This document shows, one piece after another, positions 8,787 through 16,647 of a DNA stretch of 64,000 bases (its first letter is position 1; each line of letters starts with the position of its first letter). Origin of the DNA: an uncultured bacterium (GTDB lineage: Bacteria > Bacillota > Clostridia > Lachnospirales > Lachnospiraceae); the NCBI GenBank assembly GCA_947643595.1, contig CANRWP010000002.1, positions 51,036 to 115,035 on the forward strand. Reading direction: 5' to 3'. Position numbers and translations under genes: made by a program. The notes under the pieces are model-generated. The model did no database searches, was not told the DNA's origin, and saw only the letters and a program-made list of their open reading frames with translations.

Positions 8787-9758
8787 CTACTTTCTGTTAT
8801 TCCTCTGCATAGAGGATAAAATAACTGCGGCCAGGATAATCAAACCCGTCGCAATATCCTGGAAATAGTATTCCACATTCAAAATGGTAAGACCATTGGA
8901 CATTGTACCGATAATTAACGCCCCCAGCAAGGTTCCCGCAAGGTTCGGTTGTCCATCATGAAATGCTGTACTTCCAAGCCACACTGCGGCAATAGAGTTT
9001 AACAGATAATCTTCCGCAGCCTGTGGATGTGCTGATCCCAGGCGGGATGTCAACATAATTGCCGTAATTCCGCAGGTCATACCGGAAAGAACAAACGCCC
9101 AGGTAATCGTTTTTTTTGTATTAATGCCGGACATCATGGTAGCTTCTTCATTATCTCCAACACCATAAATATATCGGCCAAGTTTTGTCTGATTCAAAAT
9201 GACTCCGGCAACTGCCAATACAAGCAGCATAATAATAACGGCATTTGGAATCACACCAAACAATCTCTTTGCCCCAAACAATTCAAATTCCGCAGGAAGA
9301 TTGGTTACGGGATGCCCCTTTGTAAACGCCTGGTTAATTCCGGAAATGACATAACCAAAGCCCAGAGTACCAATGAAATCCGGAACACCGACATAGGCAA
9401 CCAGAAGGCCATTAATAAGACCTGCCAGACCAGCAACCAAAATTGTAATCAGTACAGCCAGCCACATATTGATTCCGCCATGTTTTACCATCAATGAGGC
9501 AACAAGGATTCCCATCGCACTCGCGCTGTATCCGACAGACAGATCTGTGCGACCAGTAATCATAACAAAGGTCTGTCCAATACTGATAACCGCCAACATA
9601 GCGATCTGCCGCAGAATCGTAATAATATTATTTGCTGTCAAAAACTTTCCTGATGCCAGTACCGTAAACGCTATTAAGAGGATCACATAACCAGCCAATG
9701 TTCCATAGGTCCGCACTAATTTTGACATATTCATATTTTTTCCAATAGCTTTTAACAT
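8787..9758 (-). CDS. Ribose-type sugar ABC transporter permease
   Basis: A 323-residue multi-spanning membrane protein of the RbsC family with the conserved SIGQTFVMITGRTDLSVG segment and a C-terminal GTLLGALIIGTMSNGLTIL run typical of these permeases. It forms the channel with the ATPase encoded just upstream (22 bases apart). AAGGAGTG precedes the start. It belongs to the second ribose-type importer in the window and is clearly different in sequence from the permease at 542-1504. Confidence 0.93.
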   Translation of the reverse strand: MLKAIGKNMNMSKLVRTYGTLAGYVILLIAFTVLASGKFLTANNIITILRQIAMLAVISIGQTFVMITGRTDLSVGYSASAMGILVASLMVKHGGINMWLAVLITILVAGLAGLINGLLVAYVGVPDFIGTLGFGYVISGINQAFTKGHPVTNLPAEFELFGAKRLFGVIPNAVIIMLLVLAVAGVILNQTKLGRYIYGVGDNEEATMMSGINTKKTITWAFVLSGMTCGITAIMLTSRLGSAHPQAAEDYLLNSIAAVWLGSTAFHDGQPNLAGTLLGALIIGTMSNGLTILNVEYYFQDIATGLIILAAVILSSMQRNNRK

Positions 9759-9780
9759 TCTATCACTCCTTTATTGTTTA

Positions 9781-11283
9781 TCAGATGCCAATTGCATTCC
9801 GCAGAATTTTATCAGAATCGATAAACTCTTTTCTGCTAATCTCACTGGTCATTTTCCCTTCACTCATAACACAAATACGATCACATATACGCTGCAATTC
9901 CGGTATCTCAGAGGAGACGACAATCACTGCCATACCTTTTTTAGCAAGGCCTTCAATAACATGATAAATCTGTTCTTTTGCACCAACATCAATACCACGC
10001 GTCGGCTCATCAAGTATAAAAACCTTTACATTTCGATTAATATATTTGGAAATAACAACTTTTTGCTGATTGCCACCGCTCAGGCTGCCGACAGTCTGTT
10101 TGATGGAAGAGCATGCTACATTCAGCATGTCCGCAGATTCCTTTGCATACTCATATTCTTTCTTTTTGTTGATTAAACCAAACCTTTCAAAATTTTCCAG
10201 ACAACCCAGAGAGATATTTTTATAAATAGGTGTGTTTGGCAAAATACCCTGTTTTCTGCGTTCTTCCGGAACCAACACAATTCCTGCATCAAACGCCTGA
10301 CCAATATTTCTAAACTTAACCTGCTTTCCCTCCAATACGATCTTAGCCGAGTCACATTTATCAATACCAAGGACAGCCCGTATAGCTTCCGTTCTGCCTG
10401 CTCCAACGAGACCAAACATTCCTAAAATTTCACCCTTCCGCACATAAAACGAAACATCTTTTAAAACGCCTTTTTTATTGAGATGTTCTATCGATAATAC
10501 GACATCTCCGATATTACTGTCCCGTTCCACTTCTATATCTATTTTGGTGTTCCGATTGACCATCATATTGATCAGTTTGTCATTATCCAGATCACCAATG
10601 GGAAGTGTGTCAATCACCTGGCCGTCACGCATGATAGTCACTGTATCACACACGGCAAAAATTTCTTCCAATCTGTGAGAAATATAGATAATGGTCTTGC
10701 CTAGACTCTGCAGATACTTTATATAATCAAGCAGTTCCTGTACTTCTTCATGGCCAAGGCGGGCAGTTGGTTCGTCCATAATAATGATATCAGCCTTCTT
10801 TGATAAAACTCTGGCAATCACCATCATCTGCTGATCTGAAACATTCAATTCCGAAGCCTTTGCCTTTACCGGTAAATTTATTTTAAGTTCATTTAACTGT
10901 TCCTCACACTCTTTAAACAGCTTTTTCCAGTCAATAAATGTTTTTACTTTTCTTGTTGGTTCCTCACCGTAAAAAATATTTTCAGCTACGGTAAAATAAC
11001 TGACAAACGACAGTTCCTGTGGTATGATGGCAATTCCCATTTCTTCTGCCTGCAAAATACTATTTATATTGACATCTCTGCCATTGTATAAAACAGCACC
11101 GGTATCCTTTTTAACAACACCTGTGAGAATTTTCATCAACGTAGACTTTCCCGCACCATTTTCGCCGACAATTGCGTGACATGTCCCTCGTTTGATGTTG
11201 AGGTTTATATCTTTCAGGGCATTAACACCGCCAAACGCCTTATTAATACCTTTTATTTCAATGATATAATCTGTTTCAGGCAT
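9781..11283 (-). CDS. Ribose-type sugar ABC transporter ATP-binding protein
   Basis: A full-length 500-residue ATPase with two ABC domains, the length expected for RbsA/MglA. The first domain has Walker A GENGAGKST and Walker B IIIMDEPTAR. The second has signature LSGGNQQKVVI and Walker B FILDEPTRGID; its degenerate Walker A (GLVGAGRTE) is normal for the family. It drives uptake by the permease encoded downstream. AAGGAGT precedes the start. The gene is third in the operon, after the anomerase and binding protein. Confidence 0.95.
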   Translation of the reverse strand: MPETDYIIEIKGINKAFGGVNALKDINLNIKRGTCHAIVGENGAGKSTLMKILTGVVKKDTGAVLYNGRDVNINSILQAEEMGIAIIPQELSFVSYFTVAENIFYGEEPTRKVKTFIDWKKLFKECEEQLNELKINLPVKAKASELNVSDQQMMVIARVLSKKADIIIMDEPTARLGHEEVQELLDYIKYLQSLGKTIIYISHRLEEIFAVCDTVTIMRDGQVIDTLPIGDLDNDKLINMMVNRNTKIDIEVERDSNIGDVVLSIEHLNKKGVLKDVSFYVRKGEILGMFGLVGAGRTEAIRAVLGIDKCDSAKIVLEGKQVKFRNIGQAFDAGIVLVPEERRKQGILPNTPIYKNISLGCLENFERFGLINKKKEYEYAKESADMLNVACSSIKQTVGSLSGGNQQKVVISKYINRNVKVFILDEPTRGIDVGAKEQIYHVIEGLAKKGMAVIVVSSEIPELQRICDRICVMSEGKMTSEISRKEFIDSDKILRNAIGI

Positions 11284-11376
11284 CAGCTATACTCCTTTAC
11301 ATTTGTAATTTTAATGGTGCAGCCCAGTTGTCGGGCCACACCATCCGAAATTCATTATAAACTACTACATTGTGAA

Positions 11377-12459
11377 CTATTCAGCATATTGAGCAGCTTC
11401 ATCCTCAGCCTTCTCCAAAAATTCATCTACATTGTCGATGGTAACAATGTCATACGGAACACTGATGTATTTCTGTACAGATTGTCCTGCCATAAGTTTC
11501 TCTGCGGTATTACATACTGCTTCATTCGCACCATCAATATCGGAAATAACCGTACATAATACACAGCCCTCAGCTTTAATATCACGAAGAACATCCACTT
11601 CCCCATCGATACCAACACATTTAACCTGCGGATAGAGATCATGTTCTTTTAACGCCTGAATCGCACCCATTGCTTCCAGGTCCTGAGAAGTAAAGATTGC
11701 ATCAACATCCGGATTTGCGGTCAGGGCGGAATCAAGTCCATTGTAAGTAACCTCTGTCGTTCCAGGATAAGTTGTCTGAACATGAGCAACTTCCTCAAAT
11801 CCCCACTCTTCAATCATGGCATCATGTACATAACCAGCGGCACGAAGAGCAAAGTTATCCTGATGTCCGGTCGTAATGATTTTACCTTCATAACCAATTT
11901 CAGCACCCAACATCATGCAGATATCTGTCTGAATAGAAAAATAGTTGAGCTGTACCATAGCACTGCATCCCTCAATCCAGCCGGCATCCTGAGAGATCAC
12001 GTAAATACCCTTGGACGCTGCATCTGCAACAACATTTTTCATTGAAAAGCTGTCTGCACATTGAATGACAATAACATCGCAGCCTGCTTGGATCAGATTT
12101 TCAACATCAGTAACCTGCTGAGTTGCATCACCATTTGCATTTACGCCTATAACCTCGTGTCCACGAGCCTCACAAGTCGCTTTTAATCCTTCAAACATGT
12201 GACGATTATGAATATTGCCAAGTGCATTGATAGAAATACCGATTGTCATACCGTCTGCCGTTGTCCCTTCTTGGGAAGCTTCTTTACTCGCCGTCTCATT
12301 TTCTACGGCCTCTGGTTCGTTTTCACTTTCTGTTTCTACGGTCTCCGTTGTCTCCACAGCTTCTTCTGTTGTCCCCTGGTTTTCTGATGATCCACAGCCA
12401 CTTACAAGCATTGTAAGTACTAAAGCTATTGCGCATACAGAAGCTAATTTCTTTTTCAT
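11377..12459 (-). CDS. Sugar ABC transporter substrate-binding lipoprotein
   Basis: A 360-residue secreted binding protein with signal and lipobox (LVSGC), an acidic Thr/Glu linker, and a Peripla_BP_4-type ribose-binding fold beginning GMTIGISINALGNIHNRH. The start chosen is MKKKLASV, five codons inside the track ORF, since AATGGAGGT lies just upstream. It supplies ligand to the ATPase/permease encoded downstream. The 93-base gap to the ATPase gene holds no clear terminator. Ligand unknown; the neighbours suggest a reducing sugar or a sugar-linked cyclic amide. Confidence 0.93.
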   Translation of the reverse strand: MKKKLASVCAIALVLTMLVSGCGSSENQGTTEEAVETTETVETESENEPEAVENETASKEASQEGTTADGMTIGISINALGNIHNRHMFEGLKATCEARGHEVIGVNANGDATQQVTDVENLIQAGCDVIVIQCADSFSMKNVVADAASKGIYVISQDAGWIEGCSAMVQLNYFSIQTDICMMLGAEIGYEGKIITTGHQDNFALRAAGYVHDAMIEEWGFEEVAHVQTTYPGTTEVTYNGLDSALTANPDVDAIFTSQDLEAMGAIQALKEHDLYPQVKCVGIDGEVDVLRDIKAEGCVLCTVISDIDGANEAVCNTAEKLMAGQSVQKYISVPYDIVTIDNVDEFLEKAEDEAAQYAE

Positions 12460-12501
12460 TCGTTTTACCTCCATTTGTTTTTTATTATTTCGAACTCAAT
12501 A

Positions 12502-12954
12502 TTAAATAGGAACTTTCATTACGATCTTTTTGACAGCCTTACACTCTCCTGCACTACAACGCGGTTTATGTGCGCATTCCGGCTCAACAACAATATATTC
12601 GCCCGTATGTAAGAAAACTTTTCCCGGAAATTCCGGTTCATGGTATAAAGTCCATTCTTTTTCATCATCATGCGGTACGCTGACTGTCAGATATTCTCGA
12701 CTGTATACCCCGATATATTCCTCACCCTCTGCCATGTAATGAATGTCAAACGCAAGATCATGTGTTTCAAAAGGGAGAGATTCTTCCGGACTGGTTACAT
12801 AGTGTTGAATATTTGCATACACACCATACTCCAAATCAATTCTTCCTTCCGGAAGGCTTGCCAAGTCCGGACGTTTTAAAAATTCAAATGCTGTCCGAAA
12901 CTTTGGCTCATTCATGTCATACTTATACACGCTGTCTATTGCGCCGCTAATCAT
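12502..12954 (-). CDS. YhcH/YjgK/YiaL-family protein (DUF386, probable sugar anomerase)
   Basis: A 150-residue single-domain cupin-like protein of the YhcH/YjgK/YiaL family. Typical features are the early LPEGRIDLEYGVYANIQHY stretch, DIHYMAEGEEYIGV and a late HTGEYIVVEPECAHKPRC, whose His/Glu residues fit the family metal site. Members have been proposed to open or interconvert sugar anomers (for example beside sialic acid genes) and TabA affects biofilm regulation in E. coli. As first gene of an uptake operon, an anomerase or ring-opening role is most likely. The start at MISGAIDS follows AAAGGAGG; the track ORF adds 14 unlikely residues. Confidence 0.87.
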   Translation of the reverse strand: MISGAIDSVYKYDMNEPKFRTAFEFLKRPDLASLPEGRIDLEYGVYANIQHYVTSPEESLPFETHDLAFDIHYMAEGEEYIGVYSREYLTVSVPHDDEKEWTLYHEPEFPGKVFLHTGEYIVVEPECAHKPRCSAGECKAVKKIVMKVPI

Positions 12955-13193
12955 TTTACATCCTCCTTTTGTTGTGTGTTTATCTGCGAAAATCATGCAG
13001 AATTCTTGTTTGTTGATATTTTTGAATAAATATTACAAATACTATTCAATAAACATACAAAATTTTTCTAACGTCTACAACCTCACTTTTTTCCAAAAAA
13101 TCCATATTTTTACAGAACTTTTTTTTTAATCCTGGATTATAATTTTAAAAATGAGATTTACGTTTTACCTCCCTCCTTTCTTAATATGCATAT

Positions 13194-13222
13194 AGTATAC
13201 AACAGTATTATAAGAAATGCAA
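13194..13222 (-). promoter_or_regulatory. Promoter of catabolic operon 2, overlapped by candidate GntR site
   Basis: On the minus strand -35 TTGCAT, 17-base spacer, -10 TATACT. The -10 lies within TTGTATACTA, one base from the palindrome TTGTATACAA, a type of site used by FCD-subfamily GntR proteins. The word TATACAACA (plus, 13196-13204) also occurs by the gntR promoter. Confidence 0.6.
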
Positions 13223-13324
13223 CTTTACTTTTTACTAAAAATGCATCACTATTTTTGTACATTATTCCTAGTTCGCTTTCTATTGAAAATACTTTTTACT
13301 ATTTGATTTGAATTTAAGATTCCC

Positions 13325-13353
13325 TTGACTTTTTCTTTCCCTTTCGTTAGTGT
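13325..13353 (+). promoter_or_regulatory. Probable mtnN promoter
   Basis: -35 TTGACT, 17-base spacer, -10 TAGTGT, about 80 bases before the start codon. The -10 is weak. Confidence 0.4.
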
Positions 13354-13431
13354 CTTTAATAGGGATATCTCTATGGGATTCCTGAGTAACCAATAAAATC
13401 CACAGATTACGGAAAGGAAATGATTTAAATT

Positions 13432-14142
13432 ATGATAAAAACAGGTATCATAGGAGCAATGGAGCTGGAAGTGGCGACCCTGAAAAATTTGATGACCGTC
13501 CGTACGGTCACAGCAAAAGCCGGTATGGATTTTTACGACGGCACTCTGGACGGACATCCCGTCGTTGTTGTGCGGTGCGGTATAGGCAAGGTGAACGCCG
13601 CCATGTGCGTACAGATTCTGGCTGATTTGTTTGACGTGACTCATATCATCAATACCGGCGTAGCCGGTTCCCTAAATCCAAAGCTGGACATCGGCGATAT
13701 TCTCATCTCCGAAAAAGCGTTGCAACATGACATGGACTCCTCTCCCATAGGCTTCACACCCGGTCAGATTCCGGACATCGATGTGCTCGCTTTTCCCGCA
13801 GACCAGGCAATGATCGATACTGCCGTCGCCGCCTGCAAACGAGTTAATCCTGATATCCATGTGCTCACCGGGCTTGTGGTAACCGGCGACCAGTTTATTT
13901 CAAACAGAGAAGCGAAAGAACGGCTTGTCTCTGTATTTCAAGGCGACTGCGCAGAGATGGAGGGCGGAGCTATCGCACAGGTTTCCTACTTAAATAAGCT
14001 GCCCTTTCTCATCATTCGAGCTATATCGGACAAAGCCGATGATTCCGCAGGCGGAATAGACTTTCCGACTTTTGAAAGAAAGGCGGCGGAACATTGTGCA
14101 AAGCTGACAGTGGAATTTGTCAGAAATTTTGAATCTATCTGA
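13432..14142 (+). CDS. mtnN: 5'-methylthioadenosine/S-adenosylhomocysteine nucleosidase
   Basis: A 236-residue cytoplasmic nucleosidase that splits adenine from methylthioadenosine, S-adenosylhomocysteine and 5'-deoxyadenosine. Family motifs are complete: GIIGAMELEVATL at the N terminus (catalytic Glu), GTGVAGSL-like INTGVAGSLNP, then EMEGGAIAQVSY and AISDKADD with the conserved catalytic/nucleoside-binding acids. Length matches the Pfs family. The ribosome site (GGAAAGGAAATG) is spaced somewhat long. It stands alone with its own terminator. It overlaps in substrate with sahH and mtaD 1-4 kb away. Confidence 0.96.
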   Translation: MIKTGIIGAMELEVATLKNLMTVRTVTAKAGMDFYDGTLDGHPVVVVRCGIGKVNAAMCVQILADLFDVTHIINTGVAGSLNPKLDIGDILISEKALQHDMDSSPIGFTPGQIPDIDVLAFPADQAMIDTAVAACKRVNPDIHVLTGLVVTGDQFISNREAKERLVSVFQGDCAEMEGGAIAQVSYLNKLPFLIIRAISDKADDSAGGIDFPTFERKAAEHCAKLTVEFVRNFESI

Positions 14143-14183
14143 AAACCGCCGAAGCAGTTTTTCATTTTCTGCTTCGGCGGTTT
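14143..14183. terminator. Bidirectional intrinsic terminator
   Basis: A 15-base perfect stem (AAACCGCCGAAGCAG and its complement) with an 11-base loop starts right after the mtnN stop and ends in TTTCTTTT. It sits between convergent genes and serves both. Confidence 0.9.
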
Positions 14184-14186
14184 CTT

Positions 14187-15065
14187 TTAGTTACTTTGAA
14201 GTCGCAGCTGTAATTCGGCAGCCTGTGCCTCCAATGATGCGATGAGAGTATCTTTTTTCTCATTTAATGATTCAAATTCTGTTATCGCTGTATCCTTTTC
14301 TTCAATTACTGCTGTCTTTTCTTTATTCGACAGCTTTAATTCATCCATTTCCAGCTTCACACCCTCCCATGTTCGGCGATAATCCTCCCTCGCCTCACAC
14401 AGATCACGGATCCTGTCATCCCTGTTGAGAGTAAAAAGTGTTTCTCCTGCTTCCTGCATGCTTTTATTTCCCTCTGAGATCATCTTAAAATCCTCCCATG
14501 CCAATGCTCTGAACAATTTTGCCCATTTATCGAGATCATGATCTTTATCCTCTCTGTCCGCCAGATGAATCTGAGTTAAGTCTAACACATGTATTATATA
14601 CTTTTCACTATATTTATAATAGTTTTTTATATTCATCATTTTATAGGTGGAGAAAAACTCAGAGTGCTCCGGAAACGGCGTAAAATTCAAAATTCCGATC
14701 TGAAATGCCGGTTTCACAGTTTTGTAAGCTTCTCCGGCATTCAGACTGTCAAAAAGGCGGGACAAATAGATCAGTGATCTCTCGGGCCAGTTATACTGGT
14801 TATTCATCTGCATTTCCAGATTTATAACAGTATTATTATTCATCAATATCTTGATGTCCAGAATAAACTCCTTATCGCTGATTTTTTTACCCAGCTCGAT
14901 GGGATTGAGTATCTGCACTTCCCGCACATTAGCTGGATCCAAATGTAGCAGGAAACATAAAAGCTCCTTCAATACATTTTTATTGCTCTGCATGACGCTC
15001 CGAAACATGTAGTCATTCATAAGAGGATAATCGATCGCGCCGGTGAAAGATGCCAATTTAGGCAT
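14187..15065 (-). CDS. Rpn/PD-(D/E)XK nuclease family transposase-like protein
   Basis: A 292-residue protein of the Rpn/PDDEXK_2 group, often annotated as putative transposase but now linked to recombination-promoting nucleases. The N-terminal part has the family opening (YPLMNDYMFRSVMQ) and a PD-(D/E)XK-like core: FILDIKILMNN then NLEMQMNNQYNWPERSLIY. The C-terminal 70 residues are a coiled coil (KEKTAVIEEKDTAITEFESL) with heptad character. It is a single gene with no terminal repeats or partner, between mtnN and sahH, so it may have arrived independently. Members usually occur in many diverged copies per genome. Confidence 0.8.
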   Translation of the reverse strand: MPKLASFTGAIDYPLMNDYMFRSVMQSNKNVLKELLCFLLHLDPANVREVQILNPIELGKKISDKEFILDIKILMNNNTVINLEMQMNNQYNWPERSLIYLSRLFDSLNAGEAYKTVKPAFQIGILNFTPFPEHSEFFSTYKMMNIKNYYKYSEKYIIHVLDLTQIHLADREDKDHDLDKWAKLFRALAWEDFKMISEGNKSMQEAGETLFTLNRDDRIRDLCEAREDYRRTWEGVKLEMDELKLSNKEKTAVIEEKDTAITEFESLNEKKDTLIASLEAQAAELQLRLQSN

Positions 15066-15312
15066 GCTGTCAGAATTTTTCAGATTATTTATAAGATATG
15101 CTCCTTTGTGATGTGATTTAAGAAATATACATCATTTTTATCATAAAACACAATGAAAAAACAAGTACAAAATAGACAAAACCATGTAGAAAAAGAAAGA
15201 TGGGCCTCAAAGGAAATCAAAAGAAAAACTACATGATATAGTTCCAATGATTCCTATCAGGCCCAAACTCCATACTAAATCTTGTATTGTGCAATGTTTT
15301 TGTCAGACAGTT

Positions 15313-16563
15313 TTACGCCAGCGTATAGCTGTTCAGATATTTCTCCTGCTCCGATGTGAGAACATCGATCTCCTTGCCGAGGAACGCCAGTTTTCTCTTC
15401 GCTACATCGATGTCCACCTCACGGGGCACATCGATCAGTTTCTCGGTGAGCTCACTGCCGTGCTCCACCAGATATTTCGCGGACAGCGCCTGGATCGCGA
15501 AACTCATATCCATGATCTCCGCCGGGTGTCCGTCGCCTGCCGCCAGATTTACGAGGCGTCCCTCCGCCAGCACAAAGATCCACTGACCGGTGGGAAGCTT
15601 ATAACCCATGATATTCTTTCTCTGTTCTCTTGTCTCCAGAGCGATCTCTCTGAGGCGCGCCATATCGATCTCACAGTCAAAATGCCCTGCGTTACAGAGG
15701 ATCGCGCCGTCTTTCATCACCGCGAAGTCCTCCTCATCGATGACTTTATCACATCCCGTAACCGTCACGAAGAAATCGCCTATCTTTGCCGCTTCGTTCA
15801 TCGGCATCACATCAAAACCGTCCATCACCGCCTCGATCGCCTTGATCGGATCGATCTCCGTGACGATGACACGCGCGCCGAGCCCCTTTGCCCTCATGGC
15901 GGTTCCCTTACCGCACCAGCCGTAGCCGGCAACTACCACGATCTTTCCCGCCACGATCAGATTGGTCGTGCGGTTAATGCCATCCCACACGGACTGTCCC
16001 GTGCCGTAACGATTGTCAAAGAAGTGCTTGCAGTCCGCATTGTTCACGCGCACCATCGGGAATTTCAATTCTCCGGCCTGGTTCATCGCCTCCAAGCGGA
16101 TAATACCGGTGGTTGTCTCCTCGCAGCCGCCGATGATCGCCGGGATCAGCTCCGGCATCTTCGTGTGCACCATGTTGACAAGATCTCCGCCGTCATCGAT
16201 GATGATGTTGGGTCCTGCCTCCAGCACATGCTGAATATGTGAATCATATTCCTCCGGCGTGCTGTTATACCACGCGTGGACTTCCAGCCCATCCTTCACC
16301 AACGCCGCAGCCACATCGTCCTGCGTGGAGAGAGGATTGGAGCCGGTCACATACATATCTGCTCCGCCCGCCTTTAAAACCTTGCAGAGGTAAGCCGTCT
16401 TTGCCTCCAGATGTACGGAGAGGGCGATCTTTTTTCCCGCAAAGGGTTTTGTCTCCGAAAATTCTTTTTCCAGAGTGCGCAGCAGATCGCAGTTGCGTTT
16501 TACCCATTCAATCTTTCTCTCGCCGGATTCGGCTAAATGGATGTCTCTGATTTCACTGTTCAT
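15313..16563 (-). CDS. ahcY: Adenosylhomocysteinase (or S-inosylhomocysteine hydrolase)
   Basis: A 416-residue NAD-dependent hydrolase that cleaves S-adenosylhomocysteine to homocysteine and a nucleoside. It shows the substrate region NADCKHFFDNRYGTGQSVWDG, the NAD loop VAGYGWCGKGTAMRAKGLGARV, and CNAGHFDCEID. It is the short form, close to archaeal and Thermotoga-type enzymes: it lacks the roughly 40-residue insertion and the Lys/Tyr tail (ends LNSYTLA) of eukaryotic enzymes. Upstream on the same strand, 84 bases away, is an MTA/SAH deaminase gene, so the in vivo substrate may be S-inosylhomocysteine. A GGAGG site precedes the start. Confidence 0.93.
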   Translation of the reverse strand: MNSEIRDIHLAESGERKIEWVKRNCDLLRTLEKEFSETKPFAGKKIALSVHLEAKTAYLCKVLKAGGADMYVTGSNPLSTQDDVAAALVKDGLEVHAWYNSTPEEYDSHIQHVLEAGPNIIIDDGGDLVNMVHTKMPELIPAIIGGCEETTTGIIRLEAMNQAGELKFPMVRVNNADCKHFFDNRYGTGQSVWDGINRTTNLIVAGKIVVVAGYGWCGKGTAMRAKGLGARVIVTEIDPIKAIEAVMDGFDVMPMNEAAKIGDFFVTVTGCDKVIDEEDFAVMKDGAILCNAGHFDCEIDMARLREIALETREQRKNIMGYKLPTGQWIFVLAEGRLVNLAAGDGHPAEIMDMSFAIQALSAKYLVEHGSELTEKLIDVPREVDIDVAKRKLAFLGKEIDVLTSEQEKYLNSYTLA

Positions 16564-16647
16564 TTCTTTTCCTCCAGTATAATTATGAGATATTCAGCCG
16601 AATTTTTATTATAGTGATGGTCGTCTGTCCTGTCATCACTCAGATGG

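Larger units (their letters stand above)
12955..13431. promoter_or_regulatory. Divergent intergenic region with long operon leader
   Basis: These 477 bases separate the operon start from mtnN. They hold a promoter for each side, a leader of about 230 bases for the operon transcript, an 11-base symmetric element (AATCCTGGATT at 13128-13138), a TTGAATA/TATTCAA inverted repeat at about 13022-13049, and a strong ribosome-site-like GGAGGGAGG at about 13165-13175 with no start codon near it. A second weaker promoter match (TTGTAG, 17 bases, TATGTT on the minus strand) lies nearer the gene. No ORF is convincing. Confidence 0.6.

Noticed and set aside
15202-15264. Imperfect inverted repeat GGGCCT...AGGCCC downstream of ahcY
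   Set aside because: The arms are short, about 50 bases apart, with only partial inner pairing and no T run. It may be chance or a weak terminator.
15247-16242. 331-residue plus-strand ORF opposite ahcY
   Set aside because: Antisense shadow; the ahcY frame carries all conserved motifs.
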